A stretch of 64,000 nucleotides of DNA from Pseudogymnoascus destructans (taxonomy: Eukaryota > Ascomycota > Leotiomycetes > Thelebolales > Thelebolaceae): positions 124,001-188,000 of the forward strand of contig NW_020167544.1 in NCBI RefSeq assembly GCF_001641265.1. The letters run 5' to 3'. A program made the translations under genes and the position numbers. How positions within the stretch are numbered: the first letter of the stretch is position 1; each line of letters begins with the position of its first letter. Below the pieces are notes generated by a model. It searched no databases. It was not told the DNA's origin and saw only the letters and a list, made by a program, of their open reading frames with translations. Positions 1 through 11,853 of this stretch are shown here, one piece after another.

Positions 1-392
1 GGGGTTATGTGAAAAGCGGGGCGTGGGTGGTGATGGTGTGGCGGTGATGGGAAAAGGGGGTGACAGTAGGGAGGCAGTGACAGCAGGGTACTAACGACGA
101 CAGCAATATATAACGACAGTACCCTGTCGAAAGCACCCCCTTCACCCTATCTACACTACCTCCTCCTCACTCACCACCCCGCCACCCCAACTGCCCCACA
201 TCCACCCCCACCTGGGTCTTCTATCGCGTTGATGTTTGACTTGTCTGTTGTACGTGAGGCCGGGGGAGGGGGTATTTATACAACCCGAACCAAACCGGCT
301 GTTTGTGGGTGAGACGCGTAGGCTGGGGTGAGAGGGGATGGATAGGTTGTTCGCATGATCCTGCATGGAGTGTGAGTGATGCCTCGATATAT
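1..392. other. Intergenic, no gene seen
   Basis: The stretch is G-rich at first and then C-rich. A small inverted repeat (8-bp arms at 84-91 and 119-126) flanks a TATATAA-like core. ORFs here run antisense to each other and match nothing I recognise. The left edge may hold the 3' remains of the ankyrin pseudogene that follows. Confidence 0.5.
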
Positions 393-1795
393 CTAATGCC
401 GCCTGGGGTGCGTTGTGTAGCGTCCGCCTTGAGCACCGTCAGCGTTGAAGAATCCGCCTTGAGCGCCTTGATCATTGACGTTAGAGCCATTGCTTAGCAG
501 TATCTTGACGATTTCCATATGGCCTTGAGCTGATGCCGCCTGGAGTGCGTCACCATGGTATCCACCTTGTGCGTTGACATTAGCACTCTTACTTAGCAGC
601 ATCTTAGCAATCTTGCTATAGCCTCTAACTGATGCTACCTGGAGCGCATTACTATAGTATCTACCTTGAGCGTTAACAGTGAGTAGCAGTCCTACAGTCT
701 TCTCATGGCCGCTGTACGATGCCGCCTGGGCGTTGCAGTAGGATCCGCCTCGCGCGTGAATGTTGGCGCCTGGGCTAAGCAGCTGCTCTACAATATCGGT
801 CCAGCCAAATAATGAGGCTATGTGCAGCGGAGTTCGAACATCGTCTAACGCCCTTGTGAATTCTGACCCAGCCCAAGGGCGCTCTATATCGAACATTTTA
901 ACCCAGTTGAGATAGGCACTGTTTTTCTTTAAAAAGAGACTCAAAATCTGATGTTTTCTCAGACCGCATCATGGAGTAGCTTGTACGGACATATTTCTGT
1001 ATATCGCCGTCAACTAGCCTGCTTTCAAGACAAATGATGTTTTGGTCCTGTACAAGTTCTGAATTTTTCGCTCCTCCCTACTCGTAACCAAGACTTGCAA
1101 GCTGTCTAGCTAGCAACTGATATCCATCAAACCGGCTCGATCTTTACACTCGTCAAGAGCATCCATGATAATGTAGCATTGTGGGTTGGACAGCGATACC
1201 ATCATTGGATTCTCAATTAGATGTACTGCAGCAGATGATCCAGTCGCACGAAGAGAATAGTGACTCAAGGCTTATAGGTACCTTCACACATTTCTGTGAA
1301 AGTTGGCAAATGAGTGATCGGACCATTAGCTCCGGAGTTTCTTTTTGTAGGTCGTTGAAGTCGAAATGGAAGTAGGCAACCATTCCCAGGGTCACTAATA
1401 CAGTGCTGGATGATAGTAGAGCTTAGAACGGTTTTACCGCAGCCTGCAATACCATATAGCCACGTGATAGATGCGGCATCCGTTTTCCATTTGGCATATT
1501 GTTTGCTGTTAAGAAACCATAGCCCGGTATCCTCTTGTCGTGTAGCGTTTTATCAAGGATACTTTGTAGTAGTTCAAGTTGTTCCTGGCAACCCTTAATA
1601 ACGGGTAGGATAGCCTTCTTTGTCTCGGCATCTATCTATCGCATCTTCGATTTAGTGGATAGTATAAAGTAGCTCCTTGCTAATTTGACAAATGACTTCG
1701 GAACCTCCCCTAGGCTGGGCTGGTACTCTTTGAGACGATGCAAGACTATGGACTATACTGGCGACAACGCCAACAATGGCAAGAGCTTCGGCCAT
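393..1795 (-). pseudogene. NACHT-ankyrin (NLR-like STAND) protein relic
   Basis: On the minus strand the order is that of a fungal NLR-like protein. It starts at ATG 1795 with an N-terminal block (MAEALAIVGVVASIV, then in a shifted frame LGEVPKSF). Near 1431-1468 there is a P-loop (YGIAGCGKT). Around 1213-1395 lies a NACHT segment (FDFNDLQKETPELMVRSLIC), near 1135-1180 a Walker-B-like block (MDALDECKD), and at 393-944 four or five ankyrin repeats (ALQAASAQGHMEIVKILL). These blocks sit in different frames with stops between them, and the last ankyrin repeats look internally deleted, so no single protein can be made. Such proteins act in fungal self/non-self recognition and cell death; that role for this locus is inference from family. 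It could be a diverged copy of an intact paralogue elsewhere. Confidence 0.8.
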
Positions 1796-2773
1796 TAGAG
1801 AACTATGTAAAGTGATAGAGGAGAAATCTAACCGAGGAAGTTGTCCCCATACTAGCCATATCAGCTGAACATAAACAGCGCAAGACATGGTGGGACAGTG
1901 GTGGAACAGTGCAATTCTACCAACCAACCATTTGAAAGTATACAACGAACGGCACTTTGCATATACGTCAAACCTAGGTGGCGGGAATCCTACCATGCTT
2001 TTCACTACGCAGGGGGGAGGTTAAATATATTTATTTTAATTTTCCTCTAAGCTCGTGTTTGTCAGTTAGTTCGCTGCCAGTTCATGGCTTTTGAACATCA
2101 GGTGTTCCAAGAGTTGGAACATTACCGATGGTACCCAGAGTATTTACACGATCCCCCAAGCCGTCCCAGGTCTGGCCATAGAAGAAGGCGGAAAAGACAT
2201 ATATATAGAACGAATATGGATGGATCGAGACCCGTGGTCCCTAAATTAGATTGTATTATAGCTACATACAGGCTATCTCCTTGCTCCGCGCCATCACCCC
2301 CCCCCCTGCGGAGGCAGCAAAGGGCATCATCATCGCCCATATCTGCGCCCATTATCTACCCCATCTGTTCGTCTCCGCCCGCTCGTACATCCCCGCGTGC
2401 AACGAGCGCGTAATTACAGTACGCCCCGCCCCACAAACAACCTTCGCCCGAAGAAAAAGAACTTCGCTTACGAGATGGACGGGGGGAAGAGCAAGGAGGG
2501 TGGTTTGTGCGGAGCGCTGGGTAGGCAGGTCAGTTCCTGGTGTTAGTATAATTATTTGGGTGTGGCCGAATAAATCTGGCCCTTTTGTGAATCTGGGAAT
2601 CTGCGCTGCATTTGGATGGGATTGTGCTCGACGTGGTGATGGCTGTGGAGGGCGCGCTTGCTGGGATTGGGGTTATAAGGTCGGCGGTTTACCGTGTACA
2701 AAGTAGTGGGTGGGTGGGTGTAGGCTGTATCGCCTGAACGTATAGGTTGTGTGATCGAGAGAGGCGTTCACGA
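1796..2773. other. Intergenic, no gene seen
   Basis: About 1 kb between the NACHT relic and the 3' end of the poly(A) polymerase gene. It contains a TA-rich stretch near 2030-2045 and C-rich low-complexity sequence near 2290-2420. No ORF here has recognisable protein features. Confidence 0.5.
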
Positions 2774-4884
2774 TCAGCCCTGTGCTGCGACAGAGGTCTG
2801 CTGGCGTTTCGGGGGTGGCGCTGCGCCATTCGGTTCCTAGGTAAGAAGTCAGCATCGGATATAGGGGGCACAGTACCCAGATTCCCAGACGGTAGACGAA
2901 TGGTCTTGTTCCGGGAGTAAAGTTATTTTTGGCCGCAGGTTAGTCCGGACGAAGGGTGCGTTGGGACATACTTCGGCAACTGTGCGCTTCTTAACGACCG
3001 TCTTCTTCTTGACGGGGCGCGTGGGCTTGACTTCGCCTGGTGAGAAGACGTCGTCGGGTAGATCGCAGCTTTGAGATCAGGAAGTTAGTATGGAAGGGTC
3101 GTGTGGGTGGGGTGGCTTACTTTCGCGTGTGGACGATGTTCAAGGCGTTCAGGCTGTCGTCATGCTTATCCCAGCTCGTGCACCTATATTTGAAGTCGTC
3201 GACTTGGTATGATAAGTCGAGAGATCGAGCACCTTCCTTGAGCTCCAAGCCAATGTAATACGTGGTGGTGTACACCATGGTTGTTTTTGGCCCGTCTTCT
3301 TTCTTCTCCTCCTCGTCGTTCTCCTTCTTGACGTCTTCACCATTCTCCTTGACGGCTTCGCCGTTCTCCTTCTTAACGTCCTCGGCGTTCTCTTCCTTCG
3401 GCTTGTCATCGGGCTTCTCAGAAGCAGTGGGCTCGCCTTTTACAAGAAACAGCAAACTGCCACTCTTGGCCTTCTCGACCTCTTCCTCGCTATGGCACTC
3501 GTGAACACGTTCAGAACCTTTATTGAAAGGGTGGGCGAGAGCGATCGAGTCGTGACCCTCCAGTGAGAGGACAAGAAGACGGATTTTAGACTCGACCAAT
3601 CCTCCCCAGATGTTCTGGGCTTCCCTAGTTGTGCTGGCAGATATGACGGAAAGGTAGTACTTGTAGCCTTCAGTGAAAAACGTATGCTTCGCAAACAGGT
3701 CCTTCCATTGCAACTTGCCTGACATGATTTGGTCTGTAATATTCCCTCCCCGTTTGAGTTCTCGTTGGATGATTTCCTTGGTGGACCTCGTAATATTATG
3801 AGTCGCACACATGGAAGGGTATGCAGGCGTGATAATCGGCATCAGATGGAAACTGTCGTGCTTGTAAATCTGCGAAGTATTTAGTACAACACAGATCAAG
3901 GCAATCTTGAGTACTCACGCGTGGATTCCACACTTTGACCTGCAATGGGCCACTCGCAATGTGTGTTAGCAGGACTGGTGTAGGCCACTGCCACTTTTCC
4001 ATAATGCGGAAGAATTTCAATACCACCGTAGAGGAGGTAGCCTTCGGATAGAGTTGGCAAACACGCGCAACCAGCATAGCCCAAGCCACACCACCAGGGA
4101 ATCCGATGATGTTTGCGTAGATCGCACGTCTCTGAGCCCATAGTTTAATCCCACGCAACGCGGTCCTGAAGATTGTCTTTTGGGGGACCAGGTCAAGAAT
4201 TGCATCTGTCACGCGCGTGCCGTTGAGAGAGCGTAGGTCGGCTTCGTCAAGTCCCCGTAGAAGGTTCGAATCTTGAAGGGTGAGGGATTGGGGTATCTGG
4301 TTGAGAACGGCGATGCGGGAGAAAATCAAATCGATGCTGATGCCAGCGTATTCGAACTTGATGATAGGAACGAAAGAGTCGACGACGGGTGTGAGATCTG
4401 TGATTGCTCCTGGAGGTGACATCGTCACCAGGAGGTCGGGGAAGTACTTGAAGAAGTCGTCTCGAGTGACATGCTTGGGACCAACAACCAGGGTATCAAT
4501 ATCGGAGCCAGGTCCAAACACACCTAATCGAAAACTACCATATGTAAAGATCTTACCGCTGGCAGAATTCGCAACACTGTCTGGCAGACCTTGTGCCTTG
4601 CTGACTTGTTTGATGAACTCTTCGGTGATGGCCTGTAAGGCCTTGAGGGCTTCGGTCCTATACCAAGCCCATTAGTCTGCCTGTAGCGACAAAATAGCTC
4701 TAAACCTGACATAGAGGTCGGTGATGTCTGCATACCTTTTTTGGGTGTCGACGACGCTCTCATAGTTGTTCTGCCTCTTCAACTCCTCAATGAGAGCGCT
4801 GCTGGCTTGGTTCTCGGAATCGGTGGGAAGTGCGGTCGACAGAGGGGCTGTGATGCCCAAGGGCTTCTCTCCAGTACTTGCCAT
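2774..4884 (-). CDS. pap1: Poly(A) polymerase
   Basis: Nuclear polymerase that adds the poly(A) tail to cleaved pre-mRNA as part of the cleavage/polyadenylation machinery. Five exons (4884-4736, 4657-3919, 3869-3121, 3068-2972, 2836-2774) sum to 599 codons, or 598 aa, close to the usual fungal length. The nucleotidyltransferase core is clear: YGSFRLG then GPGSDIDTL, giving metal-binding Asp102 and Asp104, with the third Asp near 159 (GISIDL). The central domain (GIKLWAQRR) and RNA-binding domain follow. The start MASTGEKPLGITAPLSTALPT fits the family N-terminus. Exon 4 encodes a basic PVKKKTVVKKR tail, and exon 5 ends in a short KRQQTSVAAQG-type terminus. Unusual: the C-terminal third holds a Lys/Glu repeat (three GExVKKEN-like units near 3300-3400). 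It is divergent from SEC63 across a 660-bp promoter. Confidence 0.93.
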
Positions 4885-5544
4885 GTTGTGAACACGTCGA
4901 TCAAGTGTTCCGTGAGTGCTGTTGTGGTGTTGTCGTCCTCACTACGGACTTTACCTCTGTTTGTTAAGCGCTTGTGTTGGATGGCGAGGTACGAATAAGT
5001 TTGGGGGAGGAGATCTTGATTAGTCATGCACAGACAACCAGCGTTTGGTTGGACTCTTCAGGCTTGTCTTGTTTCCCCAAGTTCTCAAGTACAACGCGTG
5101 AAACTTCAGATGAACTTCATATTTGAAATATGCTTGCTATTCAACTAAAACAATGTTGGTTTAAAACGCGTATATCTCACTTTATTGCGGTTCGGATGAA
5201 ATTGAAGACGTGATCGTGCCCGTCTGACTCGATTCAACCTGCGGACGAGGCTGAAGGTTTTAACTTGGGGTCGGTTGGCCACAAGCCACGCCACTAGTCC
5301 ATATCTGTACTAGTAGACTTTGTTAAGCCCCTTGTCAAATCGATCAGAACACGGTTGGTTAACTGGGGGGATCTTTACTCTCGCCTTCCATATTCCCCAA
5401 CACTCCTTTGGAAAGAACGAATAACTCTTAGACACCAAGCTCTCATAATAGCTTATAAGAGTTTGATTTGTCTTTATATAAGCTGTATACGGTTGCGCGC
5501 AAGACCATCACATTGACGGCGCTTCTGCCAGACGCCCAGACAAA
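4885..5544. promoter_or_regulatory. Shared divergent promoter region of pap1 and sec63
   Basis: 660 bp lie between the two divergent start codons. A TATATAAG-like stretch (5474-5481) lies about 65 bp upstream of the SEC63 start. I see no coding sequence; short ORFs here overlap the PAP1 5' end in the wrong frame. Confidence 0.55.
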
Positions 5545-7770
5545 ATGTCGGGGACAGATTATAGTTACGATGAACAGGTATGCGACTTCTCGCGCGACGT
5601 CGCCTGAATTATGCTAACATTTTGTAGGGGCAATTCTTCCCCTTCTTTGTCCTCACTGTCACAGCAATAGTCACTATCCCCTTGACTTATTCCGTTCTCA
5701 AGCCCAGCTCAGACCCTGGCGCCACTGCCCCTCGAATCCTGTCCGACTTCAAGCCCAAACATGCCGACCTCATAGAAGCACAGCGCAAGAAGCAGAGACG
5801 GCGAGAGAGAAAGCTGAAGCGTATGGTTACCGTTATTCTAGGATGGGCAATGATTGGGTTTATGGCATACCTTATCCATGTCACTGCCAGGACGATTACA
5901 AAGATCTGGAATCCGTATGATATTTTAGGCGTCTCGGAATCCGCCACCGAGAAGGAGATCAGGTCACATTACAAGCGCATGTCTCTTAAATTCCATCCCG
6001 ACAAGATCAAGCCAGACCCAGCCAAGAACGAGACTATCGAGATGCTCAATGACTACTTCGTGGACCTCACAAAGGCTTACAAGGCACTCACTGACGAGGA
6101 TATCCGCAACAACTACCAACAATTCGGCCACCCCGATGGAAAGCAAAGCTTTAGCATCGGCATTGCGCTGCCCCAATTTATTATTACTGATGGCAATGGA
6201 AAATACGTCCTGATAGTCTACGCTGGCCTCTTGGGCGTCTTATTACCATATCTCGTTGGAAAGTGGTGGTATGGAACCCAAGCTCTGTCGAAGGAGAAGG
6301 TTTTAATCGAGAGCGCAAACAATCTTTTCAAGGAATACGAGGAGGATATGGCCGAGGGTGACGTCGTCTACGCCCTTAGCTCTGGCGTCGAGTTCAATAA
6401 AGTCCTGAAGGGCAACAAGGCAGAAGTCAGCCTCGGCAGACTCGAGTCGAGAATCCTTGCCGATGGAGAGTTTGGCCCCTTTGCCGCTGGCTTGACTGTT
6501 AAAGACCGCACGAAGCTGGAAGATCTCGAGGGCGGAGTCAGGAGAAAGACACTTGGTCTCATCTGGGCTTACCTTGGCCGCATCGAACTGAATGACAACG
6601 CCCTGGACGAACTGAAGTTCGAGGTCGCACCAATTGCACACGCCCTTAACCAGAGCTTCACGGCAATCTCTCTCGCATTCGGCGCAACGCTCCCCATCCT
6701 CCAATCATATGCCGTTACGCAAAGCCTCATCCAGGCCCTGCCACCACAGGCATCGCCCCTCCTGCAACTTCCACATTTCACCCCCGAGATCGTTAAGGCC
6801 ATCGACGGCGATTCCAAGGTCCACACCTCGCTCCAGCAATTCATGGCCCTGCCCGAAAACAAGCGCTCGAAACTCACCGTCGGCGCCGGCCTCCTCTCAG
6901 ACGCCCAGTTCAAGACCGCCATGGACGTCGCCCTGCAACTCCCGCATCTCCAAGTCTCCAAGGCCTTCTTCAAGGTCGTCGGCGAGAAGCACATCACGCC
7001 CGGCTCGCTCGTCTCCCTCGTCGTCAAGGGCCGCTTCGTTCCCCCCGGTAGCGCCAGCGTCCCCGCCGTCAACGAGCTCGATCTCGAGGACATCGACCCT
7101 GATGAGGGCGACCTAGAGGCCATTCTTGGCCGCGACAAGAAGAGCTCCAAGTCCGGTGCCGAGGCCAACAAGCCCGTCCAGCCACCTCTCGCCTACGCAC
7201 CCTACTACGCCCGCGACTACTCGCCGCGCTGGCACGTGTTCCTGACCGATAGCAAGCAGGGCAAGATGGCCGTCCCACCGTTCACCTTCACGACCTTTGA
7301 CAAGCCTATCTTCACCGATGCGGCGAAGCCGACGTTCAACATGCAGACCCTTAAGGCGCAGTTCCAGGCGCCGCCGCAGGCGGGACAGTATACGTTCGTC
7401 ATGCACCTAGTGTGTGACAGCTATGTGGGCTTTGATACGAAGATGGAGGTTACGCTCGTGGTGGAGGATGCGAGCAAGGCGATGGCTCTTGATGATGATG
7501 ATGACATTAGCGAGCCGGATGAGGGTATGTCTTCTCCCCTACCCACACACCCCTGTCACCTTCCCCTCAAGTTCAAATCACTAACTACAACCAGATTCCC
7601 TCGCGGGCCAAATGCAAGCCATGAAGACCGGCGGCATCACTGGGGCCCCCCCAAAGAAGAAGTCCAAGAAGAAGGTCGAGGAGTCCTCGGACGAAGAGAG
7701 CGACAGCGAAGAGGAGGAAGGTGATATCCCGAGCGACACCGACACTGACACCGATACCGACGACGAGTAG
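5545..7770 (+). CDS. sec63: ER translocation protein Sec63 (J-domain)
   Basis: Membrane J-protein of the Sec62/63 complex that recruits Kar2/BiP to the Sec61 channel for post-translational import into the ER. Three exons (5545-5577, 5628-7524, 7595-7770) give 701 aa, normal for fungi. Membrane segments lie near residues 12-33, 77-96 and 205-223. The lumenal J domain starts at NPYDILGVSESA (106) and keeps HPD at 134-136. The Brl/Sec63 domain follows, and the protein ends in an acidic tail (EESSDEESDSEEEEGD then DTDTDTDTDDE). The first exon is only 11 codons (MSGTDYSYDEQ); joining it to GQFFPFF restores the usual N-terminus, which decided the start. The acidic tail is the expected docking and phosphorylation region. 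Confidence 0.95.
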
Positions 7771-8357
7771 TGAAGCGGTGGTGTACAACTAAGCGGGTCG
7801 GTGGGGGGTGGGGGGGACACATGTGTTTGTATAAACGCGAAAACTGGCGCAAATTATGTGTTGTGGTATTTTTATATTAATGGAAATAAATATAGTAACG
7901 GTAGAGTTACGGCAGATGGGGTTGGGGGTCTTCTTGGGTTGTGTCTGTATCTTTGCCCGGTTTTTTGGGGGCATAGAAGATGTTGCTGTAGAATCTCTGC
8001 TCATGGCGGAACAAAACGTCTATCTCCTGTCGCTGGTGCTGTAATTTGCTGGTGCGCATGCTGACAGCCGAGGATAGGGGATACGATGATGGCTTCGGGG
8101 CAGGCGATACTCGACTGCTATGGGAGCTCATGTATGTTGATTAGTCGTCGCGCAGTATATTGGGAGGCGTCGTCATGCTGTGGTTTTGACAAGTGTAAGG
8201 CAAAATGTAGCAAAAGCTTATAATAGCTTACAATACCACACTCAATAACTGCCGTGGCGGTGGCAATCCTTCATCCCCATCTCTCGGGCTGGCAAAGCTT
8301 AATCCGCCCCTAACCTCGCGCCGCCCGTACCTAAAAAGTCCTAAGAATAAACAAAAC
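7771..8357. other. Intergenic, no gene seen
   Basis: This holds the 3' flank of SEC63 and the region ahead of the small ORF at 8358. It contains G-runs and TA-rich DNA near 7855-7900. Short ORFs on both strands overlap each other and show no protein-like pattern. Confidence 0.5.
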
Positions 8358-8642
8358 ATGAACTCCCAGCTCGACAAGCCCATCTCCCCCCCGTGGACCC
8401 AAAGCACCAACTTCCGCCTCGTCGCCAACGTCACCGGCGCCGACCTCACCCCCTCCATCCAGGACTACGTCCTAACCTCCTACTACGTCGGCGCCGGCCA
8501 GGGCGCCGCCGTCCTCGTCCCCAACGACGCCACAAACCCCGGCCGCCAGTTCTACGTCAACGGCACCGCAGAGGACATTCGCTATAACCGCGGTACCGTC
8601 CAGTCCAGCGGCGGAGCTGCTCCTGTATGTGCCCCCTCCTAA
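8358..8642 (+). pseudogene. Fragment of a small secreted-type protein (DUF7907-like)
   Basis: The ORF begins MNSQLDKPISPPWTQSTNF and continues with TSYYVGAGQGAAVL and FYVNGTAEDIRY. That spacing resembles the fungal DUF7907-type small secreted proteins. There is no signal peptide at this start, so either an upstream exon is missing or the copy is truncated. A GTATGT donor follows AAP at 8623, and an AACCCAG acceptor is present near 8698, but the sequence after it soon reaches a stop, so the second half of the domain is absent. I regard it as a broken or partial gene. The family call is from memory of sequence style only. Confidence 0.42.
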
Positions 8643-9151
8643 AAAAAATTGCAATGCGAAGGAGGAAGCTTGAGAATATGAGAACTAATACAACCCAGAA
8701 TCCACTGAACCGTTAATCCCATTAATTCCCTCAATTCCTCCGTAAGTTTAAAATGAGAACTTCCAATATAGCAAGGCAAGTATAGCTAAAACCCACATGA
8801 GCGACGATATCTATAAAGCTGCGCACTTGGCTTCTAAGGAGTCCGTTCGCCAACCTTAAAGCGACATGGGAATTGGACAATCCCCACTTTACCTTGAGGG
8901 GTATGGGAATTACACGGAATGATAGGCCGAAAACACGCGGTGTTTTTTGGAGAATGAGGAGCGAGGAGGCGTTGATGGGGGCGTATGTGGATGGTGACTG
9001 GATGGAGGGGTGAGGGGTAATGGGAGACATATTATCCATATGGCTGCGATGCGCGTCCTGGGATTTGCTGAGGACGAGTCTGAGCTTCCTCAATGGGAAG
9101 GCGGTTCGTCAGGTGCGAGAGGATGAGGTAGGTGTTTCTCGTGGGGGTTTT
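8643..9151. other. Intergenic, no gene seen
   Basis: It contains the possible intron and 3' remnant of the preceding fragment, then the upstream region of the hydrolase gene. A minus-strand ORF at 8731-9093 shows no recognisable features. Confidence 0.45.
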
Positions 9152-9160
9152 TATATATAA
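9152..9160 (+). promoter_or_regulatory. TATA box of the alpha/beta hydrolase gene
   Basis: A TATATATAA element lies 123 bp upstream of the chosen ATG at 9283. It is followed by a pyrimidine-rich 5' leader (CTTCCTCGTCTTCCTC), common ahead of fungal start codons. Confidence 0.5.
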
Positions 9161-9282
9161 AGGGGTTCCCTCCCGTTTCTATTGTTTTGATCAAGTCACA
9201 CAAGCACCTTCCTCGTCTTCCTCATTGTCCTTGTCTATCACATATCACATCCAACCTTCCATCAATCATCACCATAACCACT

Positions 9283-10471
9283 ATGTCTGAACCCGAATCC
9301 ACCACCGCCTCCCTCAACCTATCCGCCCTAACTCTCACCCCCGAACCCCCCCTCCAAACCTTCCCCCTCGGCGACTTCACCCTCCAATCCGGCACCATCC
9401 TCCCCTCCGCCCAAATCTCCTACACCATCCACGGCTCCCCCTCCCTCCCCCCCATCCTCTACCCAACCTGGTTCTCTGGCCTCACCAGCTCCAACACCTG
9501 GCTCCTCGGCGCCTCTCGCCCCCTCTCCCCCGAGAAATACTGCATCATCATCCCCGCCCTCTTCGGGAACAGCCAGTCCACTTCCCCGTCTAATTCGGAT
9601 CTGCGTCCGTTTCCGGCGATCACGATGTACGATAATGTACGTGCGCAGCATGAATTACTTACGAAGGGGCTGGGGATTACGCATCTTCGCGCGGTATTGG
9701 GGTGGAGTATGGGCGCGGCGCAGGCGTATCAGTGGGCGACGCAGTATCCGGAGTTTATGGATATAATCGTCCCTTTCTGCGGTGCGGCGAGGTGCGCGAC
9801 GCATAACAAGGTGTTTTTAGAGGGACAGAAGAGTGCTTTGCTCGCGACTAAGGGTGTGCGATCCGCCGGTGCTGGTAGCGATGGCGGGGAGAGAGGCGAG
9901 TGGAGCAAAGATGAGTGGGAGGTTGGAATGAGAGCGTTTGGGAGGGGGTATGCCGGATGGGGATTTTCGCAGACATTTTATCGCGAGAGGGTGTTTGAGA
10001 CTCATTTAGGGTATAAAGACTTGGAGGACTTTTTGGTGGGGTTTTGGGAGAAGTGGGCGGTTTCGAAAGGTATGTGGCGGCCTTTTCGTGACTGAATGGG
10101 TGGCTAATAGATGGCAGATCCGGAGAATATGCTTACTATGCTGCGAACTTGGCAGACTGCGGATGTCTCACAGCAGGAGCCGTATCACGGCGACTTCAAG
10201 GCCGCTATGCAGGCTATAAAGGCCAAAACTCTTGTTCTGCCTTCCAAGACAGACTTGTACTTTCCGTACGTCGACAGATCCTCTGAATGGGAAGATAGAC
10301 TGACACAATGACAGGCCTGAGGACTCGGAAATTGAAGTTTCGCTCATGCGCGAGGGTGTTGCGACGCTGGCGGTCTTTCCTTCCATCTGGGGGCACTGGG
10401 CGGGTGGTCCGGGGGAGTCGAAGGAGGATGGGGAGTGGCTTGATGAGCAGCTGAGGGGGGTTGGACTTTGA
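9283..10471 (+). CDS. Alpha/beta hydrolase, homoserine O-acetyltransferase-like
   Basis: Three exons (9283-10069, 10118-10265, 10315-10471) give 363 aa. The fold shows the nucleophile elbow GWSMGA with Ser142, an acidic residue in SKTDLYFP (Asp308) and a histidine in WGHWAGG (His339), a complete Ser-Asp-His triad in the right order. The oxyanion-side motif FALFGNSQS-like (ALFGNSQSTSPSN) and the YDNVRAQ segment are typical of the MetX/homoserine acetyltransferase branch. Many fungal members of this branch are not true MetX enzymes, so acyltransferase or hydrolase activity on another substrate is equally possible. The start MSEPEST was chosen over an in-frame ATG at 9187 because the extra 32 residues are 5' leader-like. 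The first intron is 48 nt. Confidence 0.85.
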
Positions 10472-11149
10472 TTTTCGGGCTTTGGGGCCTCTAGCTTTGA
10501 GGCTCATCTCAGGTCTTGCACTTTAGATTTTGTTTCTGTGCGTATGGATTCGTCGTTTTTTGAACGGATGTCCTGTCTTTTTCTTTGTTTACTTCTTTTT
10601 CTACAGCATACAATGATACTTGTTTCGTTTCACTCAGCCTCTTTAGAGCCTAGGTTTTGATTGTCACTTCGAAACGAACGATGCTATTATGTCTCAGCCG
10701 CAACAAAGGGATGGGCCGGATTCTCCAAAGGCGTTTTAAACGCTACATACCCCAGACGAACAATGCTATTGTGTTTCGCCGGCAATAAAGAGGACGGGTG
10801 GACCCAACAATGCCACTTTGCAGCTGAAGCAGGCAATACTTATTACTGTTCATCCACCGCCTTATTCGATTAAAGAAAGCCAGTTACCCTCAAAGCCAGC
10901 CAAGCCTCCAAGGCCCGTCCCGCCGGCCCACACTTCCAACGATCTTCCTTCTCCCTTTCTCAATCCCTCTCCTGTTCTCCGCTATATAAACCCCCCATCT
11001 ACCTTCTTCATAAATCAGATCAACAAACACATTCGCCTACAGCATACAGTTCACATTCTCATATACGAACAGCGGAATACTAACAATAGCGCACTAACAA
11101 CAGCCCACAAACAACCGCACAAAACCCATCACCAAGCAATACATTCAAA
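10472..11149. other. Intergenic with an imperfect direct duplication
   Basis: Two similar blocks of about 45 bp (near 10674-10720 and 10758-10803) share CGAAC(G/A)ATGCTATT and a GGGCCGG/GGACGGG tail. A TATATAAA element at 10983-10990 precedes the decayed gene that follows. No coding sequence was recognised. Confidence 0.4.
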
Positions 11150-11853
11150 ATGTCGCCGAAACCCAATCAATTCACCTTCTCCCCCCTCTAGCCTCTCAAC
11201 CTCGACCCTCTGCTGCAGTGCGAAGTCCATTCTTCGGCACATCCGCGCCCTCGGACGTGTCAAGCGTGTAGGTATAACCAACCCCCATCAATTCCTCAAT
11301 TTTCGAGTTCGCAGATTACGGAGCTCACGGATGACACGATCGAGTGGTCTGAGGCGCCGACTACGGAGCTCGTGGATGACATGAGTGAGTGGCTTGGGGT
11401 ATTGATATCTCTGAGACAGGCAGTGGGGAGGAAGAGGTTTTGAGCGAGAGTTAGTTTATTCGCATTTTAGGGTTGGATGACTAGTTGGAGTGGTCAGAGG
11501 ACATGTCTGGGGTTCCATCGGGAAGCGAGCCTGAGTATGGATCGGGGGGCGAGCCAGTGTATCCCTTAGAGAGCCCCTCAGAGAGCCCATCAGAGGGCCA
11601 ATCAGAAACTCATTGAGGAGGACCATTAGAACCCCCCTTAGAGAGCCCCTCGAAGAGTTCAGAGGTCCCATCAGATACGTCAATGCCCGACGCCCCCAGC
11701 ATCCCCTCCCCTACCTTCACTTCCTCCTCAAACGACTTTCTCCCTAGCACAGCCGATTACGGCAGTCCCCATTTCTCCTTCAAGAACTCGGATTGGGATA
11801 TTAGGCCCTCACTCGGCCCATCCCAGCTTCTCTCAATGGCTCGAGAGAGATGA
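11150..11853 (+). pseudogene. Decayed gene for an acidic Ser/Pro/Glu-rich protein
   Basis: From ATG 11150 the reading frame soon meets a TAG, but a neighbouring frame reads SPFFGTSAPSDVSS. After a possible intron ending near 11313 a frame continues as ITELTDDTIEW. From about 11417 to the TGA at 11853 one frame stays protein-like (ESPSESPSEGQSETH; MPDAPSIPSPTFTSSSNDFL) apart from two TAG and one TGA. These could have arisen by C-to-T changes (CAG to TAG, CGA to TGA), as repeat-induced mutation produces. A 5' leader with TATATAAA and a CAACAAAC-rich stretch supports a former gene. I do not recognise the family. Confidence 0.35.

Noticed and set aside
4258..4275. tRNA B-box-like word GGTTCGAATC
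   Set aside because: Lies inside PAP1 coding sequence with no A-box or cloverleaf around it; no other tRNA candidate was convincing.
6569..7171. 200-aa minus-strand ORF
   Set aside because: Antisense shadow of SEC63 exon 2.
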